From positions 4,583,697 to 4,647,696 of the forward strand of contig NC_079971.1 of assembly GCF_029852145.1 (NCBI RefSeq): a stretch of DNA of 64,000 bases, read 5' to 3'. Both the position numbers and the translations under genes were made by a program. The notes beneath the pieces were generated by a model. It was not told the origin of the DNA. It saw only the letters and a list, made by a program, of their open reading frames with translations, and searched no databases. Below, piece after piece: positions 12,617 through 25,746 of the stretch. Numbering within the stretch: the stretch's first letter is position 1; every line of letters starts with the position of its first letter. This DNA is from Microplitis mediator. Its lineage: Eukaryota; Arthropoda; Insecta; Hymenoptera; Braconidae.

Positions 12617-13985
12617 TGTCGCTTGTTTACTTACAGTAAAAATAATCTCAATTTATTATTTATTTATATTTTAAAATAAAATAAATAAAATGAGAGTCAC
12701 TGGGTGAATTTATTATTTTTTTAGCCGTCATTTGAAAGATCTCGTACTCGTTCTTATTTAAATAACTTTACTCTCGTGCATACTCTCTCTCTGTATACAA
12801 AGTAAGTGAAAATGTCAGTCACGCTCGGTCTTTATTCAAGATGTTACTTGCTCAATAAATCATAACTCGGTATCTACAAATAATAACAATAAATTTATTA
12901 ATTCACCACAAAAATAACAAACTTTTTTTTTCTTTTATTTACACGTGATTTTCTGCCGGTTTACAAGCCACGTTTTTTATTTATCACCAACTTTTGTGTG
13001 CTCCGAGTTAATTAAATTTTAAATAAAATTGCGCGAGTTTATTTTTAAAATAATTATTCAAATTTAAAATTCAAATAGAACGTAATTATTTAAGTGTAAT
13101 ATTATATTTGGTAAAAAAAAAGTAAATTATTTTTAAAAAAACACACGCGCACCAACACGACACTCGATGCGTTCATTGAGACCGAGAGTAATTGAGAGTA
13201 CACCAGCCCCATGGATTTTTTTATGTATCATCGAGCAATTATGTACACACAAGTAATAATAAACTACAGTCTTTTATTTATGAAAACGGGTGCGGACCCA
13301 AGAGTATTAAAGTTTATTGTCATCGACGCGAGCGACCACAAGCGACTAATTTACAAGACAGCCGTAAGTTAAAAAAGACCGCGCATGCGCGCTATTTACG
13401 AACTGCGTATATTAGTGTGAGTGTAGCAGACATGACAAATTTAAAACAATAAATAGAGTAAATAATTTAAAAAATAACATTTAAAAAAGCGCGCTTACGA
13501 ATTCAAAAATTTTTAAACCGCGTATTTTTTTTTAATTTTTAAAATTAATTATTTACTCCATTTATTTATAATTTTAAATTTGACGTCTGCTGCATTCACT
13601 GCGCAGTCGGTAATTCTGACGCATGCGCAAAGCGCGGCAACAATTAAATGTTTAAATTTTTAATTTATTTAATTAAATTAATAAATACTTTTAATTACTC
13701 GAGATTAATTAATTAATTTTTAAATGATTTGTAATTAAAAATTTTAAGTAGTTATTTTTTTTAAATAAAATAAAAACTTTCGAGTTATCGATTGAGTACA
13801 ATCGATTGTGAGCAATCGAGCATCAATATCGATTACATATAGTGTCCAGTGTCCATGTTGGTTTTGTTGAGTTTTGTTTTGTAGGTTTTGTACAAACAAG
13901 TTGTTGGTGTAAAAATTAATAAATAAATTTTAAAAAGTTTAATAATTTACTGAGTGATAATTAAATTTAAATTTAAATAAAAAAA
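12617..13985. promoter_or_regulatory. Divergent promoter region between formin-like and MPLKIP-like genes
   Basis: The two start codons point away from each other and lie 1369 bp apart. At 13380-13391 is CGCGCATGCGCG, a perfect match to the known NRF1/Ewg consensus YGCGCAYGCGCR. At 13619-13630 is ACGCATGCGCAA, one mismatch from it on the other strand. A family B MITE lies between them. A CT-rich block at 12780-12800 may belong to the formin 5' UTR. Transcription starts cannot be fixed from sequence alone. Confidence 0.6.
13417..13599. mobile_element. MITE, family B copy 2, inside the divergent promoter
   Basis: Ends GTGAGTGTAGCAGACATG and GTCTGCTGCATTCAC are inverted repeats. The interior has AATAAATAGAGTAAATAAT and its complement ATTATTTACTCCATTTATT. 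A short open frame running into it from 13192 has no other support and is not called as a gene. Confidence 0.88.
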
Positions 13986-15022
13986 ATGAATAAATCACCG
14001 TTTAGTACACCACGTGGTCGTCATCAGGGACAAAGTGAATATTCACCTAAACCTTACTATCGTAAACAAAGAGGTTATTGGAATAATAAAAATAATAATT
14101 CTAATTCCACATCACCATCGACGACAAATAATGAACAATTAAATACCAGTGGTTCAAGTGATGATTATATTCCATTCAATAATAGTTTACCTTCGCCATT
14201 TAGCAGCAGTTTGCCTTCGCCATCACTCTCATCTCCGTCGTCAACTTTATCACCAACATCGCCATTTTATCGTACCCAGAAACAAACAGGACAATTTTAT
14301 GGACAACATCAACGTTACTCACTTGGTAGAAATGACAGTCCTGGTTTCAGTCCACGTGGTAATTTTAATAAATCATTTTCACCAAAATTTAACCCACGTT
14401 ACTCACGTGGTCGGAATTCGGTAGGTTATTTTTTTTTATACTGAAGTCAGCAGACGTCTGATAATTTTTTTATTTTTTCAAAAAATTGCACGTGTGACTT
14501 TTTAAATTTTTAGTTTTTTTTTTCTGGAATTGATGTTAAAAAAAATTCTGAAAATTGTTAATCGTCTGCTGACTTCAAGATCATTTCTTTTTTGGGTTCG
14601 TTTATTTTTACTTTGATTTATTTTTATTTATTTAGAATCATTACCAAGGAAAGAAGGAAAGTAATGGAAATAATTACGTACATGAATCATTTTTTGAAGA
14701 TCCTTGGAAAGATTTAGTAGAACAATGGGAAAAAACCAGGTCCAGGAATGCTGATAATGATGAGGAAGATAAGAGTCAGGATGACGAAAGCTTGAGTCAA
14801 AGCAAACTTGATGATAGTTCTTTTTGTCAGAGTCATTTAGATGATAACTCATTTAATGAAAGCGATAAGACTGATTCAGATAGTAAGGAGGTTGATTCCC
14901 AGGATGAAGGAGTTTTTCCTCTGTCCCAGGAGGAAATTGGTGAGGATAATTTAGAAACTGGAGAAGGAAATTCGGAGGATAAAATAAAAAATGACGAAAC
15001 TGACTCTGAATCTTGTAAATGA
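13986..15022 (+). CDS. MPLKIP: MPLKIP/TTDN1-like protein, two exons
   Basis: Exons 13986-14420 and 14636-15022 join in phase 0 to give 273 residues. The N-terminal 145 residues are Ser/Pro/Asn/Gly-rich with RGR and SPR/SPKF elements, like the disordered N-terminus of MPLKIP. The key match is YVHESFFEDPWKDL at residues 159-172, corresponding to the conserved Y-x-x-(S)-M-L-EDPW-x-x-L block of the MPLKIP/TTDN1 family. The acidic Ser/Asp/Glu-rich C-terminus (about 90 residues) is longer than in the human protein. Vertebrate MPLKIP binds PLK1 and is linked to non-photosensitive trichothiodystrophy; the insect role is not known to me. The start ATG follows an A-rich leader and is the first in frame. 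The assignment rests on one short motif plus composition, so it is moderate. Confidence 0.72.
14438..14583. mobile_element. hAT-like MITE (family A) forming most of the MPLKIP-like intron
   Basis: ATACTGAAGTCAGCAGACGT at the left and GTCTGCTGACTTCAAGATCAT at the right are inverted. Together they enclose about 146 bp of the 215-bp intron (14421-14635). The intron donor is GTAGGT and the acceptor TTTATTTAG; both lie outside the element. Confidence 0.85.
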
Positions 15023-15417
15023 TGGCTGGAGGTCATTGTAATTAATTTGATTGGCTAATAATCTCTTCAATGAGACTTTTATGGCTGTGATGAGATTACA
15101 GTGTAAATATATTGCCAGTATGTGCAATTGTCTCCAAATATGTACATAATTAAGTAAAAATTAATTAAGATTTATATGAGAATCGATATTTTCATAAATA
15201 CTTGTAAGAAATTGCGTACATTATCTCGTTTCTCATATTTTGAGAATTCATTTTTCTTTTTCTTATTTTTTTCTCCACTGAAATTCAAATTGAATTAATT
15301 TTTTTTAAAACTATGAGTAATTATATACTCAGCAATAATTTACTGTAAATATTATTTTATAAATTTATAAATAAATAATTATAGAAACATGAAAAATTAT
15401 TTTTTAATAAGAAATTT

Positions 15418-15646
15418 AGGGTAGAGGTACCATTTGTGGCCACTGCTCCATTTTTGGACATTTATTTCTTTATTTTAATTAATGAAAAAGTGTAAAATAA
15501 AAGTTTCATTTTAGTAGTGGGATAGAAGTATCATTAAACATATTTTAAAAATTGATTATGTGATTGGGTCTTTTACAAATTATTTTATTTTAATTTTTCA
15601 AGTGTCCAAAACTGGCCCTAAAGTGACCAGGAGGTACCTCGACCCT
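15418..15646. mobile_element. MITE, family G copy 1 (uninterrupted)
   Basis: Starts AGGGTAGAGGTACCATTTG and ends GGAGGTACCTCGACCCT. Contains GCTCCATTTTTGGACATTT and its counterpart AAGTGTCCAAAACTGGCC. It is the empty-site reference for the heavily interrupted copy at 41076-42379. Confidence 0.85.
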
Positions 15647-18482
15647 ATTGCAAGAGATTTTATCCCAAACATCCAAAGTAATTAATTTTATTTCCATTAC
15701 CATTTTTGTGTTTCAAGTTTGCAGCCAATTTTTAAAAATAAATTCAAAAAGATTTTTAAATTAAATTCTTTTCAAACAAATATTTTTTTTTTAACTAAAA
15801 AAATTTAAGTGACTGGAAAATCAGTACTTTAATTTTTCGGCGGGAAAAATTTTAAATTTGAAATCACAAATTTATTTAAAAAAATGATGAATAAATTTTG
15901 TTTATCAACAAAAAAAAGTTGAATAAAAAACAATAATAAGATTACTTTTGTTATATTTTTTATCATAATATACATATGTATATACATTGACTACAGATGT
16001 TATTAATAATTAAAATAATTAGTACATGTAAGTACAAAAAATAGTGCTCCATCTATATATTTATATTGACGAAGGACATAAATAGTTTTTTTATATTAGT
16101 AATAATAAATAATAAATTTTCATGTAAAATACATAATTAATTATTATAAATTTTAAATTATTCTGTTAATTATCCTAACATTCAATGGTTTTAAATAGAT
16201 ATGGAAGGTTATTTGGTAATTGGTACTTGGCATTTTTATGCCAAATCAATAATTTATTGATTTTCAAAGTTATAAGCTCTAGTTATATTTTATTATCATT
16301 AATTAATCGATTAATTAATTACTTTTAAAATTTTTTCGGCTACAATGTCGTTTGAAGTTTAAAACAAACTCTGTTTTAAAATAATAATAATAATTTTGAT
16401 TTTTTTACGCATTTTTACACAAATGATTTATGAATTTCTGATATGTACTAATGGTTTTTATTTTTAATTACTTTTATAATTAATAAAATATGAAAACTTG
16501 TAAGATTTCTGCTTTAAAATTAATTGGGAAGAAATAAATTATTTTGCCGCCATTCGTGATATTTCTTTTTAAATTTTTTTAGCTTTCAAAAATATTTTGA
16601 GAATCTATAATTGTATAATTTTTGGTCCCAATTATTTACAAAACTAAATTTCATATTTATTTTTTTTTCTATTTCATTGTAATTTAGTTTTATCTCCACA
16701 TTTTATTATTATTAATAACAAAATAATTAAATTGGATTCATTTTGAAATGCGAATGCAGTTGGCGCGAAATTCAAAAATTGAAATTTCAAATTTATTACA
16801 GAATTCAAATTTAGTACAGAACTGACCCAAGTGACGACTTCAGTTAAAAGTGAATTAAAAAATAGGCAAGTGAGAAAAATATGAATCTCATATTTATTTT
16901 ACAAAAAAAAATATGCGGGAAAAATAAATCTGTGGTAAATGAACTCAAAATAATTTGCATAAAAATTTAAAGTTCTAAACTCATATATTTTGAAGTTTGA
17001 TATGGAAATTTTTTTTAATAATTTGAAGTGAATTTTTTTTTCCACTCAGTAGACAAGTTTTGAAAATTACCTAAAAGTTATCTCATAAATTTCCGTGTTC
17101 CAGTTAAGTAGACACGCAAACTTACAAAAGTTTTATTATCATAGCGAATATAAGTTACAATATAAATATAAATTATTTTAATTCAAATTTAAATTGTTAA
17201 TTTACGTGACAAGATCACATTACCGCCACTGCGTGCATCGCATTTCATAATGTGCCCATTAATTTGAAAATTTAAATTCTCAACTTATAAGAAACAAAAT
17301 TCAAATTGGTCAGTTAAAAAAAAAATTTCAAAAAACGACGAATTGTAATCATGCCTCTTATTTTGTTAATAATAATTACAGTACAATACAGTGGTCCATA
17401 TATTTAATTGCGCTAATGTATAAATTTATATTTTATGTACCACAAATTTTTGTGTCAAGAGTCCTAAAGATTTTTTTTTTTTTTTTCAGATATTCTCCCA
17501 CTTTTTAAAAATTATTCAATGACGTAACTTCTAATCGTTTTGAACTAGGAGTCAAATAAAATTTCATTTAAATTTTATCATTCAAAATTTCAAATTTTAC
17601 CGGCTAAATTTTATTTACTAAACTTCTAATTGCTAAAAAAATTGTAAATAATTTTTTAAAAAATTCTATACCTCGATAAAATTGCAACCACGTCGCCTGT
17701 TTTTCAATTGATCCTTCAATTATTTTACTGGATATTTTTAAAAAGTGGGGAATATTGACTGAGGTTGCCCTTAAATTCTAAAATAACGGGTATTAAACAA
17801 TGATTTATTAAAACTAATTAGATATGTATAATTATTTACACCCGATCATAAATATCCATCTCTACCAACACATAATAATTTACAATTATTATTCGGCGTT
17901 TAAAATCTATTAGGTAAATAAATTTATTACAACAATACATTATATGGAAATAGATTTAAATCTTTTAGACAAGAATATAATTTAATATTTGATTTTAAAT
18001 TTAATTATTTAAATTGGTCTCATCGCGAGCTCGATTATTTAAAGCTATATAAAATCTTTTTTTTTTAGGCATTCATTACTCATTACATTACATATCAATT
18101 TAAAATACACACTCGCTAATATATTTATATTAAATAAATTAAACTCATTATACAAATTGACTGTGTGACATTTGTGTGACTTTTAGCGGAATATTCGTTG
18201 TATTTTTTTAAATTTCATTAAATAATTTTCTGTGTTTTACACAGAATTTATATTTTAAGTAATTTTTCAGTACGTCCACAATTATTTTCCTCAAAAGTTT
18301 AAATTAATTCAAATATTTTTCATTATTTTTTTTACCCGCGAAAATAAAAATTTCAAATCTATAATTTTAGTAAAAAATAAAAAATTACAGTACTTATGTA
18401 TAATTAAAAATTTTTCGATTAATAATGACAGTACACAGAGAGAAGTGAATGGTATATTCTCCAATGTAACATAGTAATTATT

Positions 18483-18673
18483 ATGATCCTGAAGTTAACA
18501 GACAATTAGTAATTTTCGGATTTTTTTTTTCAACAAATCAATTAAAAAAAAACAAAAACTAAAAAAATGCACATGTGGAAAATTAAAAAAACTACAGGTG
18601 CAATTTTTTTTTATAATTTATTATTTAAAAAAAAATCCAAAAACTATTATACGTTTGCTAACTTCAGTCTCAC
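18483..18673. mobile_element. hAT-like MITE (family A) with 8-bp target duplication
   Basis: Starts ATGATCCTGAAGTTAACAG and ends GCTAACTTCAGTCTCAC. It is flanked on both sides by TAATTATT (18475-18482 and 18674-18681), an 8-bp direct repeat as expected for hAT-superfamily transposition. Confidence 0.85.
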
Positions 18674-19234
18674 TAATTATTACCATGGCTCCCTGCCTTT
18701 ATAAATCCGGAATAATTTCTCATGCAAAAATTTATCAGCAATAATTACTCAAACAAAAATTGATCCGACACAAAAATTTCTCGCTATAAAAAATTTATAT
18801 ATAATTTCACCACATTTGTGGTGAGAAAATATGCCTTGAGAAATTATTGCTGAGAAATTTTGTCGCAAGAAATTATTGCATGAGAAGAAAAAGACGGTCG
18901 CCTATTACCATGTAGCATGGTAATGAAAATTTTTTAGCTGTATTATTTATTTGACATAGTAGTTTGTCCGATTCTGAATGGTAACGCTAGCCATGCAGCA
19001 TGGTAATCATTCCTATGCTAGCATGGTAATTATTCCTATGCTACATTAGAATTATTACAATTTCGATGAAGCTGCTTCCAATTAAAGGTAGTAAGGTTAA
19101 TATTAAAATAAGGTTTTATAATTAAGAAATTACGTTATTTAATTAATAATAAATAAATTTTTAACTGATTTAAAAAATTTTAACTGATTTAAAATTATTC
19201 CACACATTCAATAATACCTCTATTTTTTATCAGT

Positions 19235-19430
19235 GTGAATGTAGCAGACATGAGACAAATTTTAAATTATAAATAAATAGAGTAAATAATTTTTTAAAAA
19301 ATATTTACAAAAATGCACTTATTAATTTTTAAATTTTTTAAATGCGCATTTTTTAAAAATTTAATTTAATTAATTATTTACTCTATTTACTTGTAATTTT
19401 AAATTTGTCTGATGTCTGCTACATTCTCAC
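19235..19430. mobile_element. MITE, family B copy 3
   Basis: Ends GTGAATGTAGCAGACATGAG and GATGTCTGCTACATTCTCAC are inverted repeats, with the conserved AATAGAGTAAATAAT arms. Inserted in element M. Confidence 0.9.
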
Positions 19431-20889
19431 TCATCTATTTTTTTATGAAAAATTATTACATGTAACTTTTTTTTTTTTTTAAAGTTGTTTTATTTTTTTT
19501 TCTTTCAATAAATCGCAATCAAATGTTATTTATTACAATTATGGTCATGTCATAATTTATATATTGGACGTATATACTATATAGCAGCGCTTAATATTTA
19601 AACTGCTTTCACGTTATACAGCATGGGACTCAGTACCATTCTAGCATGGCTTTGATTTTTCTGCTACAAAGTAATATTTACCAGTAGCATGATTACTATG
19701 TAGTATGGTAAATATTATCTGAAGAATGGTAATCATTCCTATGCTACATAGTATCGATTCCATGCTTTAAAAAGGACTGGTTACCACGTAGAATGGTAAT
19801 TATTACCATTCCCTTCTCTCCATGTAATAATTAAAATAATCAAAATTAATTACAATTTAAAAAAAAAAAAAAAAATATGTAAAGTGACGGAAAAAATAAA
19901 AAATGATGGATCAGTTACGATAAATTTATAGCAAATCATGAATGAAATATAATCTGACAATATATATCGTTGAGTATGTATATATGTATATATATATAAA
20001 CATATGTACGTGTATGTATTGTATATTATGATAAGAGTTAAGGTTGCGATATTGATTTGGTCGGGTAGGTCTTTAAGTCCGCATTGTTGTTACTTGATGT
20101 TACTACACCTAATATATATATATTGACAAAAAATAGAAACATGTAATGTATTACAGAGGTAAGAGGGCACGAGGGATTACAGCAAAGTGGCTCAAGGTAC
20201 AGTACAATTACAATTAAACTACTCTATTACTTATACTTGACAATCGACCATACATGTTTCTATAAACTTCTGGAAAATCATTATTATTTTTTTCACTTCA
20301 TATCTTCAATTATATTCTTCTTTTAATTATTTATTATAATTCGTTTTCATTTATAAAATATTTATATTTTTAAATTTAAAAATAAATTTTATTTAATATT
20401 GTCGCGTGTTCGCGGATGATTATTATATTTTTAAATGAGATCATATATCTTTTATTATTTGATACCTTAATGTTTTTTTAAAAATTAACTTTACATTTAT
20501 TATTATTATTAGATAATTATTTATTTAAAATTGACATCGTTAATTGTTCTGAATATTTTACCCTATTTTTTACGTTACAGTTAATAAGTTTACAAGTTTA
20601 TTTATAATTTATGGTATTAAGTGTAAAGACGAAATTACGCATTACTTAGTAATGAAAACTTTAACCGTTTACTTTTTGTTGTTAAGAGTGTGGGTTATTA
20701 AATTTAAAGCCTAGAGCCATTAGTCGTATTAAAGTAATAAAACTATCGAGTGTTGAATAATTTAAAAATAAAATTACAGTAATGATTTTTGTTGATGTTT
20801 GTTTTTATCAACATTAAGGTATCGGTAGTATAAAAAAGTGGATATTACACGAGGAGCTCCTTCAGGGAGTGGTCCTCGTCAAGCAAATC

Positions 20890-23800
20890 CTACAAATAAT
20901 CATCCAGCCGATTATTTTTCTCATCTGGTGGACTGGGCTCACTTACACTGAGTATTGGCAAACCAAAGTGTTGGATTTCGACGCTTGAAACAGACGTTTG
21001 TCGAGACTGATCGCTATCTGATGACGGGTGATAAACGACAGGGTTCCCGTTGCTTGTTGATGGCTTGTAGGGGAGATGATGGTGGTGATGGTGGTGATGA
21101 TGTGCTTGAGATGAACGAGGGAAGTCTGGCTCACATGATCTTCTGTAATATCTTTTTTTTTAATTGTTATTAATTTTATTCTGAATAAAAAACTTCACTG
21201 ATATTTATATATTTATATATGTATATGTATGTATTAGGGTGGTCGTTAAAAATTTAATTTTCTCAGACGCCCGATAAAAAGCTTCTTTTTAGTGAAAAAA
21301 TACATGGGGAATTTGGTTTTTTATTTTTAAGTAAAAAGAACACATGCCTCAGGAAGATCAAATTTTGTTTTTTCTATACAATCGCGGTTTTTTTTAAATA
21401 TCTCATGAAATATGCAGGTTAAAGGAAGAAATCATAGGAGCAATTTTGTAGGAAATTAAATTCTTGGCAAAAACGGTCATGTTCATTTTTTTTATAAAAT
21501 GTGTATTTATGAAGATATTTAAAAAAAACTTTTTTAGATCTTATCAATTAAGGATTTAAAGGATTACGAATGTTAAAAATAACGTTTTTTCTTAAATATA
21601 GACAACTTTGTGGTTCCCTAACGTTTCATCCGCAGACTTTTTCCAAAGGTTTTGTGGGTGTAATTACAATAGTACATTAACACACGCACGCTTGCAATGG
21701 TACTGAAAAAATGAAATGAGTAAATAAAGTAAATAAATTATTATTAAGTCGCGAATTTAATGTCCGCGGGCAAACATTCGTGATACCAACTTCGTAACTC
21801 GTAACATATCAATCGTTAATGCTTGTTATAATTAATTACTATATACTTAGAAAAATGTAATTTTCAAAATTTGTAATCCTTAAAACGCTCAATTGATAAG
21901 ATCCGAAAAAGTTTTTTAAAAATATCTTCATAAATACACATTTTATTAAAAAAAATGAAAATGACCTTTTTTGTCAAGAATTTAATTTCCTACAAAATTT
22001 TTCCTGTGATTTTTTCCTTTAATCTGCATATTTCATGAGATATTTAAAAAAAACCGCGATTGTATCGAAAAATGAACTTTGATCTGAGGCACGTGTTCTT
22101 TTTATTTAAAAAGAAAAAACCAAATTCCCTACGTATATTTTCACTAAAAAGTAGCTTTTTATCGGGCGTCTGAGAAAATTAAATTTTTAACGACCACCCT
22201 AGTATGAATGTATGAATTTTTTTTCGTCTGTGATAAATGATATCAGTTAATGGTCTGATAAATATATATTTAAATTCACCTGTCGTCAATGGAAGATGGT
22301 TGTCTGATAGGACATCTAACGTACTCGTGACTTCCGCTTATTCGCCAACCACTAAAACGTCTTACTATTAAAGACGGGGAAGGTATAGCTGTTGTTATCG
22401 TGCTTGATGAAATAAATTCCCTACAAAATAAAAAATAAATTTTATCAATATGAATAATAATAAATTTGAAATTTTTTTCTACGCAGAAATGAACGGCTGC
22501 CCAATTTCAAAATACAGTGTGACAAATTTTTCTAAATCGATTTTTTAGTATTTTTAGTTCCAGTTTCTTGTGAACATGATTCAAAAATTTTATTATTATC
22601 AGTTACTGTGTTTTGAAATTAGGCAGCCGTGAAATGGAAACAGAAATTTTCTGAAGACTAGAAAAAATTTTTTTGGGGCGAGTAAAAATTTTTTGTTATG
22701 ATTTGACACAAAATTTTCTTATAAAAAATTACAGCACATTTTTTTGTGTGAAGATAAAAAATTTAAATGAGGACCTAATAATTTTTAATCAATTCATTGA
22801 TAAGGCGAGGAGATAAAAAAGTATTTTTGTTACCGGAAATAGATAAAACTACGCAATTGATATTTTTATATATTGTATATAGATAAAACAAAAATTTTAT
22901 TACTGTCATTTGATAAATAAAAATAATTAATCAAGATCTTACGTTTTATTTTAAATTTCTCGATAGCAAAAATCAATAAACCTCATATTTTATGACTACG
23001 TATAAAAATGTGATTTTAAATGTCATAGACTTTAAATTCAGTCCGCACTTGAACTTGTACTCAACTTTTTTTTAACCAATTGACCTCCCAAAGGGCCGAC
23101 AGTAAAAAAATGCATTAAAAAGCAATGGGATTCATTCCCTATTCACAAAAAAATTTTATATCTCTCCTCGTAATAATAAATCACAACAATAAAGATAATA
23201 ATAAACATCATTAAATTTATTTCGTATTCTTTTTATTCTTCTTTTATCTTCACTTTATTCCGTCCAAGTGGAAATACTTAACAATAAACTTAACAAAGTT
23301 TACGGGTATGAAAGTTTGTTAATTTCATTTCTGTATAATTAATACCTAGAAAACTTTTTATAAAAACTAGACGCAATTATTTAAATAAAAGTTTTATAAA
23401 TAAAAATAAAAATAAAAAAATACCTGGATGAATTTTGCTGCGGTTGAGAAAATGATTCAGTGACAGAACCACCCGGCGTATTTTCCCTCAATAGCCGAGT
23501 GTCTGAATAATTAATAATTTTTTTTGATTGAAAATCATCAGTCTTGTCGTCTTGTTCGTCTTGATTTGTTTCGGTTGTTGTTGTTATTGTTGTTGTCATC
23601 GTCAACGGCAAAAATGTTTCGCGATCGGTTTCGTTCCCGTCATCCTGAGACGGAATTGAATTTCTCTGACATCTTTCCTCGTCATCGTTATCGTTATCAT
23701 TGTCATCATCATTGTCGTTGTCTTGATGATTTGATGACTCAGTGACCAGGGGTAAATTATCTGCACTGCGAACTTTCCGACATAATCGCGAAGTTGAACC

Positions 23801-25715
23801 ATGGCGGCGCAGAAATTCCTGTGGGATTTTAGAGAAATTTATTTTTTGTTTTTTTTTTTTTTTGATGGATTTTTGATTACATATTTATTGGATAATTGTT
23901 GGCGGTCTATTTGTTGTTTTTGAGATTACGGTGGGTAGATTTAGTCGTTACGACGAAATAAATGCGAACCACAAAATGTACAGCTCTAGTATATTCTGAA
24001 TATTGATCTCCGCTCTTGTATAATATCTATTACGTTTCGCTATAAATTAACATGAACCTTGCCATTAGCTTTTATAGACTATATTGTAATAAGTAATTTA
24101 AATAATTGCTATAATGTATATGAAAAATAATATACATAAATTTCTTTTTTTTATGAAAAAAATCAGGAAGATAATTTATTTATAAAAATAAATCGGCGGT
24201 AAAATCAGTAAATTATTTTTTTTATTCGCAATTTACATGCAAACTATTATTTGAATTTCTATATATGGGTCATTCCATGTCAAATCGACAAATTTTTTAC
24301 CTGACCCCCTTTGATTTCGCTGAAAATTTTCTATCTTTTTCTACCCCCCGAAAGTTATTTTTCAGAATTTTTTCAAATTTTTTTTCCCGACTCAAAAAAA
24401 GTTATGAATTTTTGAAAAAAACCGCTCTTTTATTTTTAAATTGCCAGAACTTTTTCAAAAATTGACCGTTTGGGAACTTTTTTTTTTCAAAATTTTTGTT
24501 TTTAAATGTAGTTTTCGAAAAAAAATATGAAAAAATTTTCAGAATCCCAGATATATGAAATATTTTAGTTTTTTTGAAAAAACCGTAATTTTCTCAAAGT
24601 CCGAACGTTTTTTTTTCTTTTTTTTTTTGCTCTAAAAATACTTCAACTAATTCTGCAATGATCCCCGTTAATCAAAAGATGTGACGACAATCGCTTCTAA
24701 TTTTTTTTCTTGATTATAAAAAAATTTTTGTTGAATTTTTGCTGATTTTATACAACTTTGTTATGAAATTTTTTTTATTTCCTCGTGAAACCTCAAAAGT
24801 TGAAAAATAAAATTTTATTGGAGAATTTCAAGTGATAAGCGTCCAAGAAATTGTTATTTTTTTTAAAAAAGTGAAAAAAAAAAAAGACTTTTCATACTCT
24901 TAAATAAATTCACCGTCTCTTAACATCTTTAAATAAATTAAAAACATTTTTTTGTATGTGTTCAAATTATATTATCTTTTATTTAACATAATACTTGATT
25001 CTAAAATTCAACATTACACCTATTTTTATTATCTCTTTTTACTGGATGATTCCCTTCTTTTCTTCATCGTACTGTGAAAAAATAACAATTTCTTGGACGA
25101 TAATCACTTGAAATTCTCCAATAAAATTTTATTTTTCAACTTTTGAGGTTTCACGAGGGAATAAAAAAAATTTCATAACAAAGTTATATAAAATCAGCAA
25201 AAATTCAACAAAAATTTTTTTAGAATCAAGAAAAAAAATTAGAAGCGATTGTCGTCACATCTTTTGATTAACGGGGATCATTGCAGAATTAGTTGAAGTA
25301 TTCAAGTGTTCAACAAACCAAGGCTAGGGTTAAGAAACACCAGGCTCTTAGTCACAGCTAAGACTTCTAAGAGCTATGTCCACCATGGGCCTAGAAATAG
25401 AATTTCTAATCTAGTCAACGATCACTGCTCTGTTATCAACTTCTTAGAGGACACTCTGCAAACTTTCAACTCGAAAATTAAAAATATAAAATTAAATAAT
25501 TAACACAAACATAATCACCAATCCACCACTAGTATTTATTGTCTCTAAATCTTATTCATTATGTACCTGGCCCACTTTCACTTTCTTTTAATACTCTTAT
25601 AGTGCAATAACCATAATAATTAATGTATATTGGGGACTTAGAGTCCCCATCAGCAATATTTTATTATATTAATACATAATCATAATAATGTAAATAGCCG
25701 ATTGGCGTTTGTCTA

Positions 25716-25746
<31 letters not shown>

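Larger units (their letters stand above)
18434..19824. mobile_element. 1.4-kb element M with AGCATGGTAAT motifs and nested MITEs
   Basis: Terminal repeats ACAGAGAGAAGTGAATGGTA and TACCATTCCCTTCTCTCCAT face each other. Between them are many copies of TAGCATGGTAAT or ATTCCTATGCTA in both orientations, near 18910, 19000, 19020, 19710 and 19770. Two other MITEs have inserted into it, family A at 18483 and family B at 19235. Confidence 0.65.
15023..20889. other. Gene-free interval between convergent genes
   Basis: It follows the stop codon of the MPLKIP-like gene and precedes (on the other strand) the stop codon of the FNDC-like gene. The first few hundred bases are presumably 3' UTR. Apart from the MITEs at 15418 and 18434 and those nested in them, I see AT-rich sequence without coding exons. 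The stretch 15650-18430 shows nothing I can name. Confidence 0.7.

Noticed and set aside
12328..12679. Other open frames overlapping the first formin exon on both strands
   Set aside because: They are shadows of the real exon; only the frame starting MGLGQS joins in phase with the next conserved exon.
13192..13452. 86-codon plus-strand frame in the divergent promoter
   Set aside because: It runs into a MITE and has no recognisable features.
23524..23802. Frames on both strands around the 23424-23818 exon
   Set aside because: They are out of phase with the FNDC-like exons; the Thr/Asp/Asn-rich frame in phase is the one used.
24265..24465. 66-codon frame, and its twin at 25880-26116 on the other strand
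   Set aside because: They are the two arms of a palindrome; the twin frames follow from the inverted repeat and not from selection.
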